In this document: one piece after another, positions 30,665-38,037 of the stretch
Layout: every line of letters begins with the position of its first letter
How positions within the stretch are numbered: position 1 is the stretch's first letter
From: Actinomycetota bacterium
Lineage (GTDB): Bacteria > Actinomycetota > Thermoleophilia > Miltoncostaeales > Miltoncostaeaceae
NCBI GenBank assembly: GCA_005800465.1
Contig: SYFI01000003.1
Span: 1 to 39,259, forward strand
Reading direction: 5' to 3'
DNA: 39,259 nucleotides
The notes under the pieces: generated by a model
Databases searched by the model: none
The model's input: the letters and a program-made list of their open reading frames with translations, nothing else
Told to the model about the DNA's origin: nothing
Position numbers and translations under genes: made by a program

Positions 30665-33003
30665 CCACGCTGTCCATCCGCATCACCGGAGCCCGGGAGG
30701 CATTTGTCGCGCGCGCGCGATGGGTGCTGGAGACCATGGCCGAGGGCCTTGGCCATGAGGCCGTCTTCACCGATGATGCCAGCGACATCACCTATGCCCC
30801 GGACCCGCCCGAGTCGGGCATCTGGATCCCCATGCAGCGTGAGGCACAGGCATTCTTCGAGGGGCAGGAGGCATTCCCGGGCGAGGCAGTTCACCATGCC
30901 GCCGGGCTCACGCTGCTGTTTGCCCCGACGGCGGAGGACGCACCCATCCCCGGCGACATCGTGGCAAGCGCCTTCTATCTGCTGGCCCGCTGGGACGAAT
31001 ATCGCGTGGCCGACCGTGACCGCTTCGGGCGGCTGCCATTTGCGCGCAGCGCCTTCACGCACATCGAGGGGCTCGACATCGAGGACCCCGCGGTCGAGGG
31101 GTACCTCGCTGCACTCCGAACCGCCCTCGGTCTTCCCGCGCCCAGCTCCTGGACCGTGCACCTCACCCACGACATCGACCGTATTCGGCGGCACACGCCC
31201 CGGGGCATCGCCCGGTCAGTGAAGCGCCGGGGCCCAACCGCTGTGCGCGATCTGGTGCACCACGATCCGTGGGACAACCTCACCGATCTGCTTGAGACCA
31301 CATGGCGGCGGGGGTTGAGGTCAACCGTGTTCCTCATCGGGCGCAACCGACACCGCCTTGATGGCACCCCACGGCGGACGTACGAACGCGAACGGCGCAA
31401 CCTTGCGGCCGCGGTGCACGCGATGGGTGGCGAAGTGGCACTGCACGGCGCCTTCGCGTCGTCGGAGAGCGGGCAGGCACTAACGGAGGAGGTCGCGGTG
31501 CTGCGCGGCGAGGCCGGCGACATCCGCGGCGTGCGCTTTCACTACCTGCGCTTCAGGTACCACGACACCGCCCTGCGGGTGGAGCGCGCCGGACTCGCCT
31601 ACGACGCCAGCCTCGGTTTCAGTGAGCGCCCGGGGTTCGCAGCCGGTTACGCGAGGCCATTCCGTCCCTGGATCGTGGGCGAGGAGCGCGCCGCACACAT
31701 TCACCTGGTGCCGCTTGCGGTAATGGACACCACGCTGCACTCGCATCTCGGCCTGGCCGCAGATGACGCGCGCGACAAGGCATTGGCCGTGCTCGACCGC
31801 GTGCGCATCGCCGGTGGCTGCGTGGCGCTGCTCTGGCACAACACCTACCTGGCCGAGGAGCGGGCACCCGGCTACGACCGCCTGTGGGAAGACCTGCTCG
31901 ACGAGTTGATGGCCAGGGGAGCGACCCTGGGGCCCATTTCCCCGCCCGATCGCCCTGAGGGTGCACGCCTCGACGGTCGCCACATCGTGCACCTGACAAG
32001 CGTGCACAGCCCGCGTGACGTGCGGATCTTCCATAAGGAGATCGGTGCGCTCACCGCCGCAGGTGCCGAGGCCGAGGTCATGGCCGCACCACGCGGCGGT
32101 GGCCGGCTCGGGCGCATGACCCGCGGGGTGCGCCTGGTCAGGCAGGCGCGCACGGTGGACGCCGACGCGTACCACGTGCACGATCCCGAGCTGCTGCCCG
32201 CAGCCGTGTGGCTGCAGCGTGCCACCGGCCGGCCGGTGATCTACGACGCCCACGAGTATCTTGGCGAGACCACACGCACCAAGCGGTGGATCCCGGGGCC
32301 ACTCAGGCGTCCCGTTGCGGCGCTGGCCGCAGGCATGGAACGCGCCGCAGGCCGCAGGTTGTCCGGCGTGGTCACCGCCAATGAGGATCTGGCTGCCCGC
32401 TTCGCCGCCGCGGGATGCCGGGCCGTGAGCGTGAGCAACAACCCCTATGCCGCACAGTTCGGTGACCCGGGCGAGCCCGAGGGGCCCATCGTGCTGTACG
32501 TCGGGGGTCTCGGGCCGCTACGCGGCCTTCCGCTCATGCTCGAGGCATTCCCGCGGGTAGGTGTGGACGGCGCGCGGCTACTGCTGGCCGGTCCGGGCGA
32601 GGTGGGGACGCTTCCACCGGACATCGAATACCTAGGTGTGGTGGATCACTCGGCAGTGCCGGATCTGCTCAGGCGATCAGCGATTGCCTGGATCCCGCTT
32701 CGGCGCCATGGCAACTACGACCGCGCGGTACCCACCAAGTTGGTGGAGGCCATGGCCATGGGTCGCCCGGTGGTGGCCAGCGACCTGCCGCGCATGGCAG
32801 CGATCGTGCGGGCCACCGGGTGCGGCATCGTGGTGCCATTCGACGATCCCGATGCCCACGCTGCTGCCATCCGCAATCTGCTGCAGGACCCCGATCGTGC
32901 CCGTGCCATGGGTGCGGCAGGCCGTCAGGCATTCCTCGACGGCATGGCGTTTGAGAACGAGGCCGATGCCCTCACGTCGTTCTACGAGGAGGTTCTCGGC
33001 TGA
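30661..33003 (+). CDS. Fusion of a polysaccharide-deacetylase-like domain and a GT4 glycosyltransferase
   Basis: A 780-residue two-domain protein in one continuous frame. Residues 1-435 fit the polysaccharide-deacetylase family that carries an extra N-terminal domain (DUF7033-like): HLTHDIDRIRRHTPRG is the Asp-containing motif 1, GEVALHGAFAS is the motif 2 histidine region, RFHYLRFRYHD is motif 3, and YDASLGFSERPGFAAGYARPF is the typical downstream signature. Residues 440-780 are a full GT4 enzyme beginning RHIVHLTSVHSPRDVRIFHKE, with AHEYLGE and the donor motif VPTKLVEAMAMGRPVVAS. It would de-acetylate and glycosylate the same intermediate in the cytoplasm. It is joined by ATGA and TGATG overlaps to its neighbours. 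Confidence 0.88.
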   Translation: MTTLSIRITGAREAFVARARWVLETMAEGLGHEAVFTDDASDITYAPDPPESGIWIPMQREAQAFFEGQEAFPGEAVHHAAGLTLLFAPTAEDAPIPGDIVASAFYLLARWDEYRVADRDRFGRLPFARSAFTHIEGLDIEDPAVEGYLAALRTALGLPAPSSWTVHLTHDIDRIRRHTPRGIARSVKRRGPTAVRDLVHHDPWDNLTDLLETTWRRGLRSTVFLIGRNRHRLDGTPRRTYERERRNLAAAVHAMGGEVALHGAFASSESGQALTEEVAVLRGEAGDIRGVRFHYLRFRYHDTALRVERAGLAYDASLGFSERPGFAAGYARPFRPWIVGEERAAHIHLVPLAVMDTTLHSHLGLAADDARDKALAVLDRVRIAGGCVALLWHNTYLAEERAPGYDRLWEDLLDELMARGATLGPISPPDRPEGARLDGRHIVHLTSVHSPRDVRIFHKEIGALTAAGAEAEVMAAPRGGGRLGRMTRGVRLVRQARTVDADAYHVHDPELLPAAVWLQRATGRPVIYDAHEYLGETTRTKRWIPGPLRRPVAALAAGMERAAGRRLSGVVTANEDLAARFAAAGCRAVSVSNNPYAAQFGDPGEPEGPIVLYVGGLGPLRGLPLMLEAFPRVGVDGARLLLAGPGEVGTLPPDIEYLGVVDHSAVPDLLRRSAIAWIPLRRHGNYDRAVPTKLVEAMAMGRPVVASDLPRMAAIVRATGCGIVVPFDDPDAHAAAIRNLLQDPDRARAMGAAGRQAFLDGMAFENEADALTSFYEEVLG

Positions 33004-34256
33004 TGGCACGCGTGCTCTATGTCTCGCAGTACTTCGTCTCCGCCGATCAGCCGGGTGGCGTTCGCCACTGGCAGCACACCCGGGCACTCGCCCGCGCCGG
33101 ACACGACGTCACGGTGGTCACCAGTTACGTGCAGCACAAGGAGCGCACAATCCCCGAGGAGTATCAGGGGCGGCGCATCGTGAAGTCGCGTGAAGACGGC
33201 GTCGATGTCATCCGCTGCTACTCAACGCCGGGCTACGGGCGCGATATGCGCTCACGCATGAGCAACTACGCCACATTCGCGCTGTGGTCGGTGCTGGCCG
33301 AACTCCGCATCCCGCGCCCCGACGTGGTCGTGGCGTCATCGCCACCACTGCCCGCTGCTGCTGTTGCCGCGGCATTTGCAAGCGCGAGGGGATGCCGGTT
33401 GCTTCTCGAAGTGCGCGACCTCTGGCCCGATTCCATCATTCCCATGGGCGTGGTCAAGGATTCCCGCGTGATCGCCGCTGCACGGAAGATGGAGCAATAC
33501 GCCTACCGGCGGGCCGACCGTATCGTGGCGCTCACCGAGGGCATCCGGGATGGCATCGCGGCACAGGGCATTCCGGCGGGTCGCATCAGCCTCATCACTA
33601 ATGGAATCGATCTGGACATCGCAGGCGGTGAGCACCCGCCCGCCGACGTGGGCGTGCCAGACGACGCCTTTGTCGCCATGTACGTGGGCAATCACGGCAC
33701 CTACTCGTCGCTGGGCACAGTACTGCAGGCCGCGAAGATGCTGGGGGACGACCCATCCATCCGCATCGTCCTGGTGGGAGGCGGCGACCAGAAGCCCATG
33801 CTGCAGGAGATGGCCCGCGACCTCGGCCTGCAGAACACCACCTTCATCGGATCGGTGCCCAAGCACGCGGTGCCGTCGTATCTCGAGCGTGCCGATATCG
33901 GGCTCATCCCGTACCAGGACATGCCCTTGTTCGCTGGGGCGCTGCCCAACAAGACGTTCGACTACATGGCCGCTGGCAGGCCGCTGCTCGCCGCTGCACC
34001 AGTTGGCGAGCTGACCGGGCTCATCGACCGTGCCGACTGCGGATGGAACGTGGCGCCGGAAGACCCCGCGGCCATGGCCGCCGCCATCCGCGACGCCGCC
34101 GGCAACCGGGCCACGGGGCTCGCCAGAGGCGCCCGGGGCCGGGAGTACGCACTGGCCGAATACGACCGTGCAGTGCTCGCAGCGCGCTTCGTGCGGCTGG
34201 TGGACGACCTCGCAGCATCCCCCCGTGCGCGCAGACGACGGCGGCCCGCGAGATGA
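33003..34256 (+). CDS. GT4-family glycosyltransferase (WbuB-like)
   Basis: A 417-residue GT-B enzyme. The N-terminal half has VSQYFVSADQPGGVRHWQHTRALARAGHDV and, at about residue 135, LLEVRDLWPDSII, a pattern typical of the WbuB/WbbI-like amino-sugar (for example fucosamine) transferases. The donor domain begins near residue 230 (FVAMYVGNHGTYSSLGTVL) and contains GALPNKTFDYMAAGRPLL. The last 20 residues are very basic (ARRRRRPAR). It probably transfers an N-acetylated deoxyamino sugar or similar residue; the donor is not known. The ATG shares one base with the upstream stop (TGATG). Confidence 0.9.
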   Translation: MARVLYVSQYFVSADQPGGVRHWQHTRALARAGHDVTVVTSYVQHKERTIPEEYQGRRIVKSREDGVDVIRCYSTPGYGRDMRSRMSNYATFALWSVLAELRIPRPDVVVASSPPLPAAAVAAAFASARGCRLLLEVRDLWPDSIIPMGVVKDSRVIAAARKMEQYAYRRADRIVALTEGIRDGIAAQGIPAGRISLITNGIDLDIAGGEHPPADVGVPDDAFVAMYVGNHGTYSSLGTVLQAAKMLGDDPSIRIVLVGGGDQKPMLQEMARDLGLQNTTFIGSVPKHAVPSYLERADIGLIPYQDMPLFAGALPNKTFDYMAAGRPLLAAAPVGELTGLIDRADCGWNVAPEDPAAMAAAIRDAAGNRATGLARGARGREYALAEYDRAVLAARFVRLVDDLAASPRARRRRRPAR

Positions 34257-34969
34257 CCATTGCATCGCCCGATGAACCGCTCCGCTACCGTGGGGAGCAC
34301 GTGCAGCAGATCGTTCCCGACACCGAGGCTGGCAGGGCGGCAGCCACTCGTCCGGTCGGCGGCGCAGCGAAGCGTGCCCTCGACCTCGTGGTCGCAGTGC
34401 CCGCGACGATCGCGCTCGCACCGGTCATGGCCGGCATCGCCCTCTGGGTGCGCCGCGACTCCGACGGCCCGGCCATTTTCCGCCAGGAGCGGGTGGGTGC
34501 GTTTGGCAAGCCGTTCAGGGTCCTCAAGTTCCGTTCGATGGTCATGAACGCCGAGCACATCGGGGCCGGGCTCGCCGTCACCGAGGACGACGACCGCATC
34601 ACCCGCGCCGGGCGCATCCTCAGGCGCCTGTCGCTCGACGAGCTGCCGCAGCTGATCAACGTGGTGAAGGGCGACATGAGCCTTGTGGGGCCCCGGCCCA
34701 CCGTGCCATGGCAGGTGGAGCGCTACGACGCCACCCAACGGCGGCGGCTTCTGGCACGGCCCGGGGTGACCGGGCTGGCCCAGGTGCGTGGCCGGGCATC
34801 TATCCCCTGGTCGGCGCGCATCGCGCTAGACGTGGACTACGTGGACAACTGGCGCATGGCCCGCGATCTGCGCATCCTTCTTGAGACGGTGCGTGTGGTC
34901 GTCCGTGGCGAGGGCTCATACCGCGGCGAGAGCGGTGGATTCGACCTCTCGGAGGGCACCGGTGGCTGA
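34253..34969 (+). CDS. Small polyprenyl-phosphate phosphoglycosyl transferase (PglC/WcaJ-type catalytic domain)
   Basis: A 238-residue bacterial sugar transferase. A polar N-terminus of about 40 residues is followed by one hydrophobic re-entrant segment (RALDLVVAVPATIALAPVMAG) and the catalytic domain: GPAIFRQERVGAFGKPFRVLKFRSM, then LRRLSLDELPQLINVVKGDMSLVGPRPTVP with the Asp-Glu catalytic pair in LDELPQ, and RPGVTGLAQVRGR. The four-helix N-terminal half of the large WcaJ/WbaP enzymes is missing, so this is the small monotopic form. It transfers a phospho-sugar from UDP-sugar to undecaprenyl phosphate and thus starts repeat-unit synthesis. It overlaps both neighbours (ATGA before, eight bases after). 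Confidence 0.93.
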   Translation: MTIASPDEPLRYRGEHVQQIVPDTEAGRAAATRPVGGAAKRALDLVVAVPATIALAPVMAGIALWVRRDSDGPAIFRQERVGAFGKPFRVLKFRSMVMNAEHIGAGLAVTEDDDRITRAGRILRRLSLDELPQLINVVKGDMSLVGPRPTVPWQVERYDATQRRRLLARPGVTGLAQVRGRASIPWSARIALDVDYVDNWRMARDLRILLETVRVVVRGEGSYRGESGGFDLSEGTGG

Positions 34970-35993
34970 CTCCCCGTCGGTGCTGCTCACCTGTGCCGGG
35001 CAGCGCGTGGACATCGTGCGGGCCTTCCGCGACGCCCTGCATCGCCGCGGCGAGGGTGGGCGGGTCGTCGTGAGCGACCTCGACCCGCTGTCGCCATCGC
35101 TGTACGCGGCCGATCTGGTGGTGGCGCTGCCGCCCGTGGACGACCCGGGGTACGGGCGTGCGGTGGCCGACGTCGTGGCCCGCGAGGGCGTGGGGGCCGT
35201 GCTTCCCCTCACCGACCTCGATCCGGTGGTGCTGGCCGAGGCGGCACCCCTGATTACCGAGGCAGGCGGGCGGGCATTCCTTCCCACCCCGCAGGTGGCG
35301 GCCGGGTGCCAGGACAAGTGGCTGTGCCACGAGATGCTTGAGGCGGCGGGACTTCCATCGCCACCCACCTGGCAACTCCGCACCGTCGATCAGTTGTCGC
35401 TGCCCTTTCCGGTGATGATCAAGCCGCGCATCGGGTTCGCCGGTCGGTGGATCCACCGTTGCGACGACACCGACGAGCTCGACTTCTTCCTGGCACGCAC
35501 ACCCGTGGCCAGCGTCATCCAGAAGGCGCTCCCGGGCGAGGAGTTCAGCATCGACTGCCTGGGGTCGCTGGACGCGCGCGCAATCGGTGCAATTCCCCGC
35601 TCCATGCTGCAGAGCAAAGGCGGCGAGCAGATCAAGGGCGAGACGCTTGACGACCCGCAGCTGGTGGACCTCGCGGCGCGCACTATCGAGGGGCTCGGCC
35701 TGGTGGGCCCCTGCACCATCCAGTGCTTCCGCGAGAATGGCGACATCCTTGGCATCACCGACATCAACACCCGCTTCGGCGGTGGCTTTCCGCTGCCCCT
35801 CGCGGCGGGCGGCGACTACCCCGTCCTCATCCTCGCAATGGCTGCAGATGAGGACGTCCCGCCCCGCCTCGGAGATCACCGCGCGGGTGTCGTGATGACA
35901 CGATTCCTCTCGGAGCGCATCCTCATGCGCGATGGTGAGGCACTCATACCCATGGCGGACCGCGGCGAGGAGGCGATGACCAGTGGCATCTGA
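34962..35993 (+). CDS. ATP-grasp protein (carbamoyl-phosphate-synthase-large-chain-like / PylC-like)
   Basis: A 343-residue ATP-grasp protein. It opens with SVLLTCAGQRVDIVRAFRDAL and VVSDLDPLSP (pre-grasp domain), continues with LTDLDPVVLAEAAPL, CQDKWLCHEMLEAAGLPSPPTW and PVMIKPRIGFAGRWIH (ATP-binding lysines), and ends with CTIQCFRENGDILGITDINTRFGGGFPL, where the metal-binding Glu/Asn pair of the family is replaced by Asp-x-Asn. This layout is common in glycan loci next to a small phosphoglycosyl transferase, as here, and may add an amino acid or acyl group to a sugar. The GTG start has a strong GGAGGG site and overlaps the upstream gene by eight bases. Confidence 0.87.
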   Translation: MADSPSVLLTCAGQRVDIVRAFRDALHRRGEGGRVVVSDLDPLSPSLYAADLVVALPPVDDPGYGRAVADVVAREGVGAVLPLTDLDPVVLAEAAPLITEAGGRAFLPTPQVAAGCQDKWLCHEMLEAAGLPSPPTWQLRTVDQLSLPFPVMIKPRIGFAGRWIHRCDDTDELDFFLARTPVASVIQKALPGEEFSIDCLGSLDARAIGAIPRSMLQSKGGEQIKGETLDDPQLVDLAARTIEGLGLVGPCTIQCFRENGDILGITDINTRFGGGFPLPLAAGGDYPVLILAMAADEDVPPRLGDHRAGVVMTRFLSERILMRDGEALIPMADRGEEAMTSGI

Positions 35994-36780
35994 TCGCGAG
36001 ATCACCCTGGGGGACGTGGGGCGCACCATCTGGCGGGGCAAGTGGTACATCATCATCGCCGCAGTGGTGGGGGCGGTCATCGGGCTTCTCTTCACCTTCA
36101 CCTCAACCACCCAGTACACGGCGTCGGCAAAGGTGTACCTGGGCCAGGCCACGACCATGATGGGCAACCTCGCCCAGACCGCCGGCACCAACCCGCTCAC
36201 CGCGGCCACGATCCTGCAGGGTGATGTGGTGGTGGACGCCGTGGCGGAGAAGACCGGTCTCACGCGGTCGCAGGTGAACGCCGGCACCGACATCTCTGTG
36301 CCGCGGGCCCCCGGTACCACCAGCACCAACCAGCCGGCCATCGCCACCATCACCGCACGCACAGGGAGCACCGACACCTCCATCGCGCTGGCCAATGCCT
36401 ACGCCGAGGTGGCGCTGGCGGGGGCCAACAGCGGCTACGCGAGGGTGCAGCAAACCCTCGAGAACCAGGTGCGCGTGGCAACGGCCGACGTGGCTGCCCT
36501 GCGGGCACAGGCCAACCGGGGTGGCGGGAGCCAGTCGGCGATCATCTCCCAGCTGGCGTCGCTGCGCACTGATCTGGCCACCGCGCAGTTGCAACTGGCG
36601 CGCATACAGCAGATCGAGGCGCCGGCCGTGGTCTCGCTCGCGAAGAGTGCGGCGTCGTCCAGCAGCAGCAGCAACCGGATGCGCACAGCGATTATCGGTG
36701 GCCTCATCGGGCTGCTGCTGGGCACCGTCGTGGCCCTCATCGTGGGCGGCACAAGGCGGCGAGGGGCCTCGGCCACCTAG
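35983..36780 (+). CDS. Wzz-type chain-length determinant protein (no kinase domain)
   Basis: A 265-residue protein with two membrane segments, near residues 20-40 (WYIIIAAVVGAVIGLLFTF) and 230-252 (AIIGGLIGLLLGTVVALIV), enclosing an extracytoplasmic region. The N-terminal part (YTASAKVYLGQ) fits the Wzz family, and residues 150-215 contain a predicted coiled coil with many Ala and Gln (VATADVAALRAQA, SLRTDLATAQLQLARIQQIEA). A Ser-rich linker (AASSSSSSNRMR) precedes the second helix. There is no Walker box, so a separate tyrosine kinase would be needed if one is used; none is in the window. It regulates polysaccharide length with the Wzy-type proteins. The GTG follows a GAGGAGG site and overlaps the ATP-grasp gene by 11 bases. 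Confidence 0.88.
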   Translation: MASDREITLGDVGRTIWRGKWYIIIAAVVGAVIGLLFTFTSTTQYTASAKVYLGQATTMMGNLAQTAGTNPLTAATILQGDVVVDAVAEKTGLTRSQVNAGTDISVPRAPGTTSTNQPAIATITARTGSTDTSIALANAYAEVALAGANSGYARVQQTLENQVRVATADVAALRAQANRGGGSQSAIISQLASLRTDLATAQLQLARIQQIEAPAVVSLAKSAASSSSSSNRMRTAIIGGLIGLLLGTVVALIVGGTRRRGASAT

Positions 36781-36795
36781 GCCGGGCGCCCACCC

Positions 36796-38037
36796 ATGCG
36801 GCTCATCCCGCGTACGCAGAAGGGCATTGCCTGGTTCGTGTCGGGCGTCTGCATTCTTCTGGCCCTCGCAAGCGTGGGGCTGCTGGTGATCTCCGGGGGC
36901 CTTGACTCGGGCGACCAACTGGGGACCTCCGAGGGCTTCGTGCCCGCGAAGGCGCCGGTTGGTAACGCCACATCCACCTCGTGGCCCGAGTACGGCTACA
37001 ACGCCGAACGCACCCGGGCCAATCCGGACCTCGATCTGGCGCCCCCATTCGCCAAGGTGTGGCACCGCGAAGCCAGGGCGCTTGTGGAGTTTCCACCCGT
37101 TGTGAGCGATGGCCGCCTCGTGTTCGGCACCAATGGCCGGTACGCATTGTCGCTGAGCGTGGCCACCGGTGGCATCTACTGGTACGTCAAGCTTTCGGGC
37201 CGCGTGGCGGCATCGCCGGCGATCGCAGGCGATCTGGTGCTGTTCTCCACCGACGACGGCTACGTGACCGCCCGCCGCTTCGACCACGGGCAGGTGGTGT
37301 GGCATCGCAAGGTGGGCTCATCCGTTGAGTCGTCGCCGCTCGTCATTGGCAACCGCGCCTACGTGGGCACTCTCGATGGCCTCGTGAAGTGCCTCAATGT
37401 GCGCACTGGTGCGGTGATATGGACCTCCAAGGCAGCGGGCGCAGTGAAGTCGAGTCTCGCGCGATCGGGCAGGGACGTGGTGGTGGGCGACTATGGCGGT
37501 CAGGTCACCGCGTTCAATGCGCGCACCGGACGGATTCGTTGGCAGGCCACCAGCCCGGGGCAATTGCTCGGGGGTCCCGGCACCTTCTACGCAAACCCCG
37601 CCGTGGCCTACGGTCGCGTCTATGTGGCCAACGTCAATGGGCGCGTCATTGCACTCGATGCCAACGACGGATCCGTGGCCTGGGTGCGGGTGCTTGGAGA
37701 CTGGGTGTACTCAAGCCCCGCCGTGAGCGGCGACACCGTGTACGTGGGTTCCTACGACCATCGCCTGTATGCCTTCTCTGCAGTGACCGGTGGCGTGCGC
37801 TGGTCGTACGACGCGGGAGAGCGCATCGCCGGATCACCCACGGTCATCGGTGGGCTGGTGTGGTTCGCGACGCTTGCACGTAATCCGCGGCAAGGGCGTA
37901 CCTACGCCATTGACACCACGACCGGGCGGCGAGCCTTCACGTTCCCCGATGGGCGCTACACGCCCGCGGTGGGCGTGGACGGGCGGCTGATCCTCACGGG
38001 GGTCCGCACCCTCTACGGGCTGGCGCCCACCCCATGA
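36796..38037 (+). CDS. Membrane-anchored PQQ-type beta-propeller protein
   Basis: A 413-residue protein with an N-terminal signal anchor (about residues 12-35) and an extracytoplasmic domain. At least seven repeats of the PQQ/BamB-type blade are visible, for example SPAIAGDLVLFSTDDGYV, SPLVIGNRAYVGTLDG, NVRTGAVIWTSKAAG, NARTGRIRWQA and SPAVSGDTVYVGSYDHRLYAF, each with the A-x-(D/N)-x-x-(T/D)-G-x-x-x-W signature. It may scaffold the glycan export or attachment machinery at the outer face of the membrane; in outer-membrane bacteria the similar BamB assembles proteins, but no such membrane is expected here. It starts 15 bases after wzz with no clear ribosome-binding site and ends in ATGA overlap with the flippase. 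Confidence 0.86.
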   Translation: MRLIPRTQKGIAWFVSGVCILLALASVGLLVISGGLDSGDQLGTSEGFVPAKAPVGNATSTSWPEYGYNAERTRANPDLDLAPPFAKVWHREARALVEFPPVVSDGRLVFGTNGRYALSLSVATGGIYWYVKLSGRVAASPAIAGDLVLFSTDDGYVTARRFDHGQVVWHRKVGSSVESSPLVIGNRAYVGTLDGLVKCLNVRTGAVIWTSKAAGAVKSSLARSGRDVVVGDYGGQVTAFNARTGRIRWQATSPGQLLGGPGTFYANPAVAYGRVYVANVNGRVIALDANDGSVAWVRVLGDWVYSSPAVSGDTVYVGSYDHRLYAFSAVTGGVRWSYDAGERIAGSPTVIGGLVWFATLARNPRQGRTYAIDTTTGRRAFTFPDGRYTPAVGVDGRLILTGVRTLYGLAPTP

